Position numbers and translations under genes: made by a program
Assembly: GCA_005239605.1 (NCBI GenBank)
Contig: SBBS01000073.1
Span: 1 to 6,813 of the forward strand
Origin: a bacterium
GTDB taxonomy: Bacteria > Patescibacteriota > Minisyncoccia > Ryanbacterales > 2-02-FULL-48-12
Direction: 5' to 3'
Length of the DNA stretch: 6,813 nt
The notes under the pieces: model-generated
The model's database searches: none
The model's input: only the letters and a program-made list of their open reading frames with translations
Told to the model about the DNA's origin: nothing
Part shown: positions 1 to 6,506 of the stretch, piece by piece
How the letters are laid out: every line of letters starts with the position of its first letter
Position numbering within the stretch: the stretch's first letter is position 1

Positions 1-102
1 ATTTCTTGCGTGAGCCCTGCTAGCGCTTCAAAATTTTCACCGGCGCCCCATCTCATATTTCTGAAATTTCACTCTAAAATTTATTAAGGGACAGGTCTAG
101 TG
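1..102. other. Left edge with no assignable gene
   Basis: No gene can be assigned here. On the plus strand, frame 1 is open from base 1 to a TAA at 85-87 (28 codons, with a hydrophobic LIFLKF segment), so it could be the 3' tail of a gene entering from the left and converging on rfbF. On the minus strand an ATG at 56-54 opens a frame running off the edge (starts MRWGAGENFE), which could be the start of a gene downstream of rfbF. Neither is recognisable as a family. There is no hairpin followed by a T-run after the rfbF stop codon, so no rfbF terminator is visible. Confidence 0.3.
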
Positions 103-900
103 TTATCTATAGTCACAATCCTTTTCCCACAGCATCCATGGCCTGTTGCCTTGGTCGTAGTGATAGGCAAGCCCCTTCACGTCTTTCAACGTATCCACGC
201 AATGCCAAAAATTATGATGATGATACACGGCAAATTCCCCCTCCCGCGCGAGCTTGCGCAACGGCGCCTGTTCAAATACACATGAGGCGTCCGGCGTTAT
301 ATAATTGAATACTTTTTTATTGCACACAAAAAAACCTCCCGATGTCCAATCTTCCGACTGCGGCTTTTCGGCAAACGTGCGCGCAAGCCCTGCTTCCACG
401 TCAATGACGCCAAACGGGTTTCGCGGACGCACCCCCGTTACCGTAACCACCTTCCCTTTTTCTTTGTGATATTGATATAATCGCGGCACATTAACATCCG
501 CAACGCCGTCGCCGTAGGTAAGAAAAAAATCTTCGTCGCCGCCGATATATTTTTGAATGCGCGCGATGCGCCCGCCCGTTTCGGTATCAAGTCCTGTTTC
601 GGCAAACGTTATGTTCCAGGGCGGCGTTTCGTTTTCGTGATGCACGATTTCCTTTTTTCCCGCTCCAAGCTTTAGGGTAAAATCGTGGGTAAGCTCATCA
701 AGATTCAAAAAATACTGCTTTATCATTTCACCCTTATATCCAAGGCACAGAATAAAATCATTGTATCCAAAATGTGAATACAATTTCATGATATGCCAAA
801 GTATCGGCTTCCCCCCGACAAGCACCATGGGTTTTGGCCGAAATTCTGTTTCTTCGTGCATCCGCGTGCCGCGGCCCCCGCAAAGGATTACAACTTTCAT
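103..900 (-). CDS. rfbF: Glucose-1-phosphate cytidylyltransferase (CDP-glucose pyrophosphorylase)
   Basis: This cytoplasmic nucleotidyltransferase is expected to make CDP-glucose and pyrophosphate from CTP and glucose 1-phosphate, the first step to CDP-linked dideoxy and branched sugars of surface polysaccharides. The 265 residues match the usual family length of about 257. The N-terminus carries the signature loop LCGGRGTRM (residues 6-14), then RPKPM (21-25) and GGKPILWHIMK (29-39), which is nearly identical to enteric RfbF/DdhA. Further family landmarks are LGYKGEMIKQYF (53-64), PWNITFAETG (94-103), TGGR (108-111), the metal/substrate motif YGDGVAD (129-135), FAEKP (176-180), GGFFV (188-192) and FW-VDTLKD (231-240). 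The start is fixed by the conserved MKVVILCGG. No Shine-Dalgarno is seen, so a leaderless or very short-leader mRNA is likely. No rfbG or rfbH partner lies beside it in this window. The next gene is divergent with a 17-base gap. ddhA is a synonymous name. Confidence 0.95.
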   Translation of the reverse strand: MKVVILCGGRGTRMHEETEFRPKPMVLVGGKPILWHIMKLYSHFGYNDFILCLGYKGEMIKQYFLNLDELTHDFTLKLGAGKKEIVHHENETPPWNITFAETGLDTETGGRIARIQKYIGGDEDFFLTYGDGVADVNVPRLYQYHKEKGKVVTVTGVRPRNPFGVIDVEAGLARTFAEKPQSEDWTSGGFFVCNKKVFNYITPDASCVFEQAPLRKLAREGEFAVYHHHNFWHCVDTLKDVKGLAYHYDQGNRPWMLWEKDCDYR

Positions 901-911
901 GATTATATGCT

Positions 912-917
912 AGTATA
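912..917 (-). promoter_or_regulatory. Possible -10 box for rfbF
   Basis: Read on the minus strand, TATACT occupies 917-912, placing a transcription start near 905 and giving a leader of only a few bases before the ATG at 900-898. A second AT-rich hexamer, TATAAT (907-902), is too close to the start codon to serve unless translation starts further inside, which the conserved N-terminus argues against. No good -35 is seen. It overlaps the oppositely oriented -10 of the glycosyltransferase gene, so the two promoters would compete for polymerase. Confidence 0.3.
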
Positions 918-919
918 AT
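914..919 (+). promoter_or_regulatory. -10 box (TATAAT) of the glycosyltransferase gene
   Basis: A perfect TATAAT sits at 914-919 in the context TGCTAGTATAATG, in the 17-base gap between two divergent genes. Its last bases form the ATG at 918-920, which is therefore an unlikely translation start, because transcription would begin around 926. No convincing -35 hexamer is found 16-18 bases upstream. The evidence is position plus a perfect hexamer only. Confidence 0.5.
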
Positions 920-2321
920 GCCCGTAAAAAGCAATATGGCACAAAAAACAGAAACAATAATTTTTAGCATTGGCTTTTTTTATCGCCTTTGTATATTTCT
1001 CGCGCTTATATGGTGGAGCGAACAGGCCGGTTTTGACTATCCGCTTTTGGGAAGCGACGCGAGAGGATACTGGAACCTCGCGCATAACATCGTTACCAAA
1101 TATGAGTTTTACACGGAAGACGAACGATTTGCCGCACTGCGCCGCCCGCCCGGATATCCGGTATTTCTCGGCGCGTTTCAAATATTGCCTATTGAAAAAC
1201 AAACTGCCCAATATGCAACTTCTCTGGTACAAATACTGCTTGCCTCAATTTCCGCGGTATTGCTGTATCGCCTTCTCCGGCAATTCGCGTCGGAACGAAT
1301 CGCAACAGGGGCGGCGTTCTTTTTTGCGCTGGAGCCAAATTCTGCTTACTATTCAACACTCATTCTTTCTGATGCTTTGTTCGTATTTCTTTTTATCGCA
1401 TTCACATATATGTTTCTTGCAAAAGAAACATGCGGCGCATTTTTTTATGCGGGTCTGCTTCTTGGCATTTCCATGCTGGTACGCCCCATTACCCAATTTT
1501 TCCCCGCAATTGCCATTCTTTTTCTCCTTTATGCGCGCGGCATTCAAAGAAAAACGATAGTGCAGTGCGCCGCGTTCTGCATCGGCACGCTTCTATTCAC
1601 ATTGCCATGGATGATGCGTAACGGTTCTGTGGCCGGCAGTTTTGATATTTCTTCATCAGGGTCCAATACGTATTATCGATATGTTATGCCGTCCTTTGTT
1701 TCATGGCGAACCGGCGAGCCGCATGCCGCATTGCAAGAAGAATTCATCGCGCGATTTGATGCCGCAGCCGCGCAAAACATAAACGCGGTTATGTTCATGC
1801 AAAAAGAAACAATCCGCATTATCTCGGATGCGCCCCTGCCCTATGCCTTTTATCATGCAATAAAAACAGCGCCGTTTTTCCTCGGCGACGGCATACGCGA
1901 GATACTGCAAAAAACAGAACTCTTACACGCAAAGCAGCCCAATATCTCATCTGAATTTCTGAGCGGAAATATTCTGAAAGTCACACGCTTGGCAATGCAT
2001 GACAAATATCTCCTCATCGCTCTAGCAGGCGGTATTTTTTGGAGCATCATTTTTATTCTTGCCGTTGTTGGATTTTTTCACTCACTCCGCGAAAAATCGG
2101 GAAAACGAGCATGCGGCATATTTTTTGCCGCCGCTATTCTTTACTTCGCCCTTCTTACCGGCCCCGCCACCTCCACGCGCCACCGCATGCCGGCGCTTCC
2201 GTTTATAGCGGGGCTTGCCGCTATGGGGTTTTATGAGTTCTCCGACAGACGAAAATTAGGTTATACGAAATATATTTCATCCACGGAATTTGCGCCAAAA
2301 GAGAATCAATCGCAAACATAA
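918..2321 (+). CDS. Integral-membrane glycosyltransferase, ArnT/PMT (GT39/GT83-like) superfamily
   Basis: This polytopic inner-membrane protein (467 residues, roughly 9-11 hydrophobic segments) resembles transferases that move a sugar from a polyprenyl-phosphate donor to a lipid or protein on the outer face of the membrane. The first segment (about 13-33) is followed by an extracytoplasmic loop with SDARGYWNLA (46-55), where D47 fits the catalytic acidic residue of the family, and then RRPPGYPVFLGAF (75-87). Other landmarks are LEPNSAYYSTLILSDALFVFLF (138-159, the usual helix-loop-helix of the family), MLVRP (186-190), PWMMRN (230-235) and the near-terminal RHRMPALPF (421-429). The substrate cannot be told. 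The longest frame starts at 918, but that ATG is part of a -10 box. The ATG at 936-938 (MAQKTETIIF) is the better start and gives 461 residues. Its 3' end overlaps the convergent methyltransferase gene by 101 bases. The last ~22 residues lie beyond the final helix and look unconserved. No terminator was found. Confidence 0.85.
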   Translation: MPVKSNMAQKTETIIFSIGFFYRLCIFLALIWWSEQAGFDYPLLGSDARGYWNLAHNIVTKYEFYTEDERFAALRRPPGYPVFLGAFQILPIEKQTAQYATSLVQILLASISAVLLYRLLRQFASERIATGAAFFFALEPNSAYYSTLILSDALFVFLFIAFTYMFLAKETCGAFFYAGLLLGISMLVRPITQFFPAIAILFLLYARGIQRKTIVQCAAFCIGTLLFTLPWMMRNGSVAGSFDISSSGSNTYYRYVMPSFVSWRTGEPHAALQEEFIARFDAAAAQNINAVMFMQKETIRIISDAPLPYAFYHAIKTAPFFLGDGIREILQKTELLHAKQPNISSEFLSGNILKVTRLAMHDKYLLIALAGGIFWSIIFILAVVGFFHSLREKSGKRACGIFFAAAILYFALLTGPATSTRHRMPALPFIAGLAAMGFYEFSDRRKLGYTKYISSTEFAPKENQSQT

Positions 2322-2973
2322 ATCGCGCTCCAAAAATCCTGTAGAAAATTTTCGGCTTCACCCCAAATCCGCACCAGCGCACCACCTCAAGCCCATGCCG
2401 TCTGACAAGCTGGCGAACCTGTCGAACTGTCATGGTATTCAACCGCCTGCCGCGCATCCGATACCATAGTTTTGAAAACAAGCGGTGGCTCCATAGATTG
2501 CCGTGGATATTAAAAATAAAAACCGAACGTTCGTCGCGAAGCTTTGGCACAAGCGCCTGGAATGCGGCATCACGCAAATCAGGCTCGGCATTCAGAAAAA
2601 ACCGAAACGCGGTGATATAATCAAATTGTTTTCCTATGAGAACATCCGACTCCGTTATATCGGCGCATATAAGTTCTGCCTTTTTCACACATGCTCGGGC
2701 GCGCGCGAGCATTGCTTCGGCGTTATCAATCCCAACTGCCAATCCGACTTTATCTTCCAAAAACGCAAGAATTCTCCCCGTGCCAGCCGCAAAATCAAGC
2801 ATTGAAACGTTTGGAATTTCTTTTTTTAGCCAATCAAGTTCCCGCCATAAAATCCCCTGCTCCCACTGCCAAAGCATGTCGTCATAAGAACCCGCGCGGT
2901 ATACTACTTCTTCATACTGCCGCGCAATACGTTCCTCCATGTGCGATCTTTTATAATCTTTCATAGAAACCAT
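2221..2973 (-). CDS. Class I SAM-dependent methyltransferase
   Basis: This soluble cytoplasmic protein of 250 residues has the Rossmann-fold methyltransferase core. Motif I is MLDFAAGTGRIL (58-69), which binds SAM. The acidic residue after the second strand is D83 in VGIDNAEAMLARAR (80-93), which holds the ribose. Motif II is CADI (103-106), and DYITAFRFFLN (118-128) fits the fourth strand and post-strand motif. After VFIFNIHGN (151-159) comes a less typical C-terminal portion ending in KYISYNLIFVCRR. The fold is Methyltransf_25/11-like. The substrate is unknown, but the neighbouring surface-sugar genes make a sugar or lipid acceptor plausible. The longest frame uses the ATG at 2973-2971, which is embedded in TATAATG on the minus strand. 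The ATG at 2964 (MKDYKRSHM) is a better candidate, possibly leaderless, and 2940 is a further alternative. The last 33 codons overlap the convergent glycosyltransferase gene. Confidence 0.88.
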   Translation of the reverse strand: MVSMKDYKRSHMEERIARQYEEVVYRAGSYDDMLWQWEQGILWRELDWLKKEIPNVSMLDFAAGTGRILAFLEDKVGLAVGIDNAEAMLARARACVKKAELICADITESDVLIGKQFDYITAFRFFLNAEPDLRDAAFQALVPKLRDERSVFIFNIHGNLWSHRLFSKLWYRMRGRRLNTMTVRQVRQLVRRHGLEVVRWCGFGVKPKIFYRIFGARFMFAIDSLLAQIPWMKYISYNLIFVCRRTHKTP

Positions 2974-2977
2974 TATA
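2972..2977 (-). promoter_or_regulatory. -10 box (TATAAT) of the methyltransferase gene
   Basis: On the minus strand, positions 2977-2972 read TATAAT, immediately followed by G, so the first possible ATG (2973-2971) is part of the promoter. A start of transcription 6-8 bases downstream would fall at about 2966-2964, right at the second ATG (2964-2962), implying a leaderless transcript. A weak -35 candidate, TGTAAA (3000-2995), lies 17 bases upstream. It matches TTGACA at only three of six positions. Confidence 0.5.
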
Positions 2978-2984
2978 GTATAGA
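2974..2984 (+). promoter_or_regulatory. Possible -10 region of the CotH gene
   Basis: Plus-strand TATAGT (2974-2979) and the overlapping TATAGA (2979-2984) are the only -10-like hexamers between the divergent genes. Either would give a leader of about 25-30 bases before the ATG at 3016. No -35 or ribosome binding site of good quality is seen. The site overlaps the opposite-strand -10 of the methyltransferase gene. Confidence 0.3.
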
Positions 2985-3015
2985 TTTCTGCTTATTTACA
3001 TGCTAAAACGAAGCC

Positions 3016-5277
3016 ATGCCGCGTTTTATAACTCTGCGGAAAATTGGGATAGTTGTATGCGTAGGCGGAATTCTGCTTGGCAGTTTTGGTTTTGTATTAT
3101 ACTCAAAACCTTTGCTGCGCCTCAAGCTGGCGCAAAGTCCGTTCGTGCAATTTCTCCTTCCTACCTATCGTTCGCTCCGAAAAATCGCAGATATTCCCTA
3201 TCTTCCGTATCAATTTACGAAAGATGAACTTCTTGTCTACGATATAACGATTGATGTTGCCGATATTGCCCGCATGAACGCCGCCTTGCCGGATGATTTT
3301 ATAAAAGGCCGCCTTACGGATGAATATAAACTGCAAGTGCGCGCGGGTTTTAAAGCAAACGGATACGAAGACCGCGTCAATATCCGCTATCGCGGCCGCG
3401 GACCAAATCACTGGAACGCGTATAAAAAATCGTTCCACCTTGAGTTTGACGAAGAGAATCCATTCAACGGCCTCACCGACTTAAAACTTATTATCCCCGA
3501 AGACCGGCAATACGCGGTTGAACCGCTTAATGACTATCGCGCATTGAAGTTCGGCCTGTTTGCCCCCCAGCCCTGGTTTGTGAAAGTGCGCTTGAATGGA
3601 GAAGACCTCGGCGTCTATCATGCCATACCGCACTGGAGTAAGGCAATGACAGACCGCAATGGCTTTGGTGAATTTGCGAACATATTCGGCCTCGTTGATT
3701 TGCAGCTTGATGAGCTTGTAGGAAGAAATTTCTTTGACCCGAACGAGCTTTCGCTGTGGGAAGATTACACGCGAAATGCCGATCTTAATCCTTCCGACAA
3801 AGAACAACTGAAAGAATTCCTTACGGTGATCCATCACGCGCCCGACGAACTGTTTTTGCGCGCTTTGCCGGTATTGGTGGATATGGACGCGCTCTATGAC
3901 TGGCTCATCATTCAAACGCTTGCCGCCTCCGCCCATCAAAACGCGACCGTAAACATTATACTATTACGCAACCCGGCCACCGGACGCTTCCAGCCGATTC
4001 CGTGGGATGCCCAGCTCTATCCGTATCATCCGGTTAACCTTGCCGCGCATCCGCTTATCGGGCGCACGCTAGCGATTAAGGCATACCGCGCGGAATACCT
4101 GCGCCGCCTGCAAAATTACGTTTCAGACGAAAAAAATTTGGAAGACGATCTCCGGTTTTACGACGAAATCAGAGAACGCATTGAGAACGCGCTTTTCAAA
4201 GACACCGCAAAACTGCCGCTCAATTTTCAGGTATCAAATGATTTAGACGAAGATCGCAAACTCATCGGGGAAAATTTTAAAACCATACAAAACTTGTTCG
4301 TGAATGGTCGGGAACAAGAAATTCTTACTGGTGAATACACGCGCCACGACCCCACACCGAACCTTGCACTATCGCAATATCTCCGCGATGCAGTGAAAAG
4401 CGCGCCGGAAACGCGCACACTCGGCCCCGGCGCCGTTGTTATATCAAAGACAACCATTCTACCCATAGGAACGCGTCTTATTATTCAACCAGGCGCTACT
4501 GTGTTGCTGGGAGAACAAGCGTCGCTTGTGGTATACGGCAAAATAGAAGCAAAAGGAACTGCTTCCCGCCCCATTGCCATTCGAGGACTTACTGCTAAAC
4601 CGTGGGGCAGTGTGCTTATTATCGGAAATGCAAAAGAAGAAGAAAATATATTTGACCATGTATTTATGTCGGGCGGCTCGGGGTTCCGCCAAAACGGCAT
4701 CACCGCAACCGGCATGCTTGCCATCCATAATGCGAGCGGCATCATTACAAACAGCGTTTTTGAAAACACTCACGATGACGACGCCATCAATATGAAATAC
4801 GGCATTGCTTCCGTTATGAACAACGCATTTCGCAATTTATTTGGCGATGCCATTGATTTGGACAGTGTTGTCGGGGAAGCAACTATAACAAATAACACAT
4901 TCGGCAAATTTGGATTTATTGCAGATAAAGGCAATGGCCCCAATGGCGATGGCATAGATATAAGCTTCACGAAAGCGCGCATTGAAGGAAACACGGTTTC
5001 TCATTGCGGCGACAAAGGCATCAGTATTGGTGAAGATTCAAATGCGCTTATTTCAAACAACATTATAAAAAATTGCGCCGTTGGCATTTCGGTAAAAGAT
5101 TTATCTGAAGCGAACATTGAAAACACCGCGCTGGAAGCAAATGATATCGGCATTGAAGTGAAAATGAAAAAGCCGCTCTTTGGAGGCGGCTTTGCAAAGA
5201 TAAAAGACAATGTGGTTTTTAAGGACAATGAGCAGGATATAGTTGTTGATCCATTTTCAGTGTTGATCGAAAAATAA
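3016..5277 (+). CDS. Membrane-anchored CotH-kinase protein fused to a right-handed parallel beta-helix
   Basis: This 753-residue protein has three parts. (1) Residues 1-30 have basic residues and then a hydrophobic segment (about 10-29) without a clear cleavage site, so an N-terminal membrane anchor with the rest outside is inferred. (2) Residues ~75-430 are CotH-like: VNIRYRGRGPNHW (121-133), YKKSFHLEFDEENPF (136-150), LTDLKLI (153-159), VRLNGEDLGVYHAI (191-204), AHQNATVNIILLRNPATG (306-323) and FQPIPWDAQ (325-333). CotH proteins are atypical secreted protein kinases, known from spore coat and cellulosome contexts. Here the WDxD-type metal site reads W330-D331-A-Q333, so the second acid is changed. 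(3) Residues ~461-745 are a beta-helix with coil repeats N-N-x-[FI]...[DKV]-[AG]-I. The repeat glycine or alanine falls at 590, 612, 646, 668, 690 and 712, a 22-residue period with one 12-residue insertion. An in-frame TAA at 3004-3006 rules out any start further upstream. No Shine-Dalgarno is evident. The target is unknown. Confidence 0.88.
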   Translation: MPRFITLRKIGIVVCVGGILLGSFGFVLYSKPLLRLKLAQSPFVQFLLPTYRSLRKIADIPYLPYQFTKDELLVYDITIDVADIARMNAALPDDFIKGRLTDEYKLQVRAGFKANGYEDRVNIRYRGRGPNHWNAYKKSFHLEFDEENPFNGLTDLKLIIPEDRQYAVEPLNDYRALKFGLFAPQPWFVKVRLNGEDLGVYHAIPHWSKAMTDRNGFGEFANIFGLVDLQLDELVGRNFFDPNELSLWEDYTRNADLNPSDKEQLKEFLTVIHHAPDELFLRALPVLVDMDALYDWLIIQTLAASAHQNATVNIILLRNPATGRFQPIPWDAQLYPYHPVNLAAHPLIGRTLAIKAYRAEYLRRLQNYVSDEKNLEDDLRFYDEIRERIENALFKDTAKLPLNFQVSNDLDEDRKLIGENFKTIQNLFVNGREQEILTGEYTRHDPTPNLALSQYLRDAVKSAPETRTLGPGAVVISKTTILPIGTRLIIQPGATVLLGEQASLVVYGKIEAKGTASRPIAIRGLTAKPWGSVLIIGNAKEEENIFDHVFMSGGSGFRQNGITATGMLAIHNASGIITNSVFENTHDDDAINMKYGIASVMNNAFRNLFGDAIDLDSVVGEATITNNTFGKFGFIADKGNGPNGDGIDISFTKARIEGNTVSHCGDKGISIGEDSNALISNNIIKNCAVGISVKDLSEANIENTALEANDIGIEVKMKKPLFGGGFAKIKDNVVFKDNEQDIVVDPFSVLIEK
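5167..5193 (-). terminator. Intrinsic terminator of the radical SAM gene, inside the CotH coding region
   Basis: There is a perfect 8-base inverted repeat, AAAGCCGC (5169-5176) and GCGGCTTT (5186-5193), around a 9-base loop. Read on the minus strand the GC-rich stem runs into TTTTT (5171-5167) and then CATTTT, the form of a rho-independent terminator. It lies about 105 bases past the radical SAM stop codon. On the plus strand the same hairpin is followed by only TTTGC and lies 85 bases before the CotH stop, where it encodes KKPLFGGGF, so it should not stop CotH transcription efficiently. Confidence 0.55.
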
Positions 5278-5299
5278 CCAGGGATACAAAGAGCGAAAT

Positions 5300-6352
5300 T
5301 TACGCAAGAACCGCCATAGCAACTTTATTCTCCCGAAACTCCTTGCTGTTCCACTCTTCCCATGCTTGCTTGCGCAATACCGCCACTTCTTCAGGAGGAA
5401 CTATAGTGTTTTTGAACACTGCTTTTGTCCAATCCATGTAATCAGGATTGAAATTGGGAGAAAAGTATCCATCTCGCACCGACTCATTGAACAACGGCGT
5501 GCCCGGAAGCGGCATCACGGAAAAAAAGTTTACCCAATCGATCCCCGCTTCTTTGTGGCAGCGCGCTAAATCAATGGTTTGCTGCATTTCACGCCGCGTT
5601 TCGTCGGGATATCCCAGCATGTAATTTCCACCTATAGAAAGCCCGTACTCCTTACATGCACGGATAAGCCGATCAATCGGCATTCGTTCGGGATCCCACT
5701 TGTTCGTCGCATACTTGCGCAACACCCGCGGCGCGGCAGATTCAAACGCCATTACGATCTCGTGAAAACCGGCTTCCTTGAGCGCGCCGATAATATCAAT
5801 ATCCGGCTCGTATCTTCGTAACGCATCCTTCCGAAACATGTGAACCACATTAACGCCGTTAACATCCGATATGGACATGCCGGCCTCTTGAATTTTTCTA
5901 AGCAGGCGAAGCGCGCGCTCTTTTCGTCCCAAGAACATATCGTCCTCAATGTACACCTGCTCCACGCCAAGCCCTTTTAAAACAGCAAGCTCGCGAAGCG
6001 CTCGCTCATCGGACTTGAGACGAAACCGCCCGATCGCGCCGAAAACAGATTCTTCGGTTTCTCCCGCGATATGACAATAACTGCAGGTAAATAAACAGCC
6101 GCGTGTTGTCATGAGTGGTGCGTATCGCAATTCCGCGCCCGGCTTGAAATGCCCGCCATGAGGCCGCGCTATGTTCCAATATCGTTTGAGCGACAATAAA
6201 TCCCATCGCGGCATGGGTAATTCGTCCAAATCCCAAAAAAAATCGCTTGCGTCCGCCCGCGTTTCCACGATTTTTCCGTCATGCATCTTTGCAATTGCCG
6301 AGACATCGCGCCAATCGCGTTCGCCCCGCACTGCCTCCGCAATTTCCACCAC
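5300..6352 (-). pseudogene. Radical SAM protein, N-terminally truncated (BchE-like, B12-binding domain lost)
   Basis: The remaining 350 residues carry a radical SAM core that holds a [4Fe-4S] cluster and cleaves SAM. The cluster motif CLFTCSYC (CxxxCxxC; C86, C90, C93) follows PLMTTRG, and other family landmarks are YIEDDMF (134-140), MAFESAAPRVLRKY (201-214), GGNYMLGYPDET (241-252) and PLPGTPLFNE (281-290). The N-terminal stretch, with EKTVVEIAEAVRGERDW (numbered from just before the start) and DLDELPMPRWDLLSL (41-55), is the linker normally found after a ~150-residue cobalamin-binding domain, which is missing. Upstream the frame continues only about 17 codons (ILFVDSNEKT just before the start) to a TAA at 6406-6404. 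There is no ATG, only a GTG at 6352 without a ribosome binding site. The break lies around 6360-6375. The core looks intact, so a shortened but active protein is possible. The substrate is unknown. A likely terminator sits at 5193-5167. Confidence 0.8.
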
Positions 6353-6506
6353 TGTTTTTTCGTTACTGTCAACAAATAGTATGTATAACTTCTGCCTGCG
6401 CGATTAAAATTTTGAAGGTCAAGAATTAGATTTTGTTAAAAACTCATAAGCGGATACATCATGGCGGCGTTCATGTAATTCGTCGCGGACTCATTTGATT
6501 GGAAAA
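6353..6506. other. Junction region between truncated radical SAM gene and recombinase remnant
   Basis: No gene, promoter or terminator could be supported here. The region is more AT-rich at 6361-6450 than the flanking genes. Homology to the radical SAM family stops near 6360-6370 on one side and homology to the recombinase begins near 6507 on the other, so the rearrangement breakpoints lie in this stretch. No obvious direct or terminal inverted repeats were found by eye. Confidence 0.4.

Noticed and set aside
3103..3939. Antisense open frames of 111 and 152 codons inside the CotH gene
   Set aside because: They lie opposite clearly conserved CotH motifs and show no recognisable protein features.
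4459..5228. Several antisense open frames of 74-104 codons opposite the beta-helix region
   Set aside because: The plus strand has a coherent 22-residue coil periodicity; the antisense frames are by-products of its repetitive codons.
5405..5420. Small hairpin AGTGTT-TTTG-AACACT
   Set aside because: It lies inside the radical SAM coding region, has a weak AT-rich stem and no T-run; nothing supports a regulatory role.
26..6417. 12-base inverted match CTTCAAAATTTT at 26-37 and its complement at 6406-6417, possible element ends
   Set aside because: A window of this size is expected to hold about one such 12-base inverted match by chance, and the AT-rich word makes that likelier; the flanks do not extend the match.
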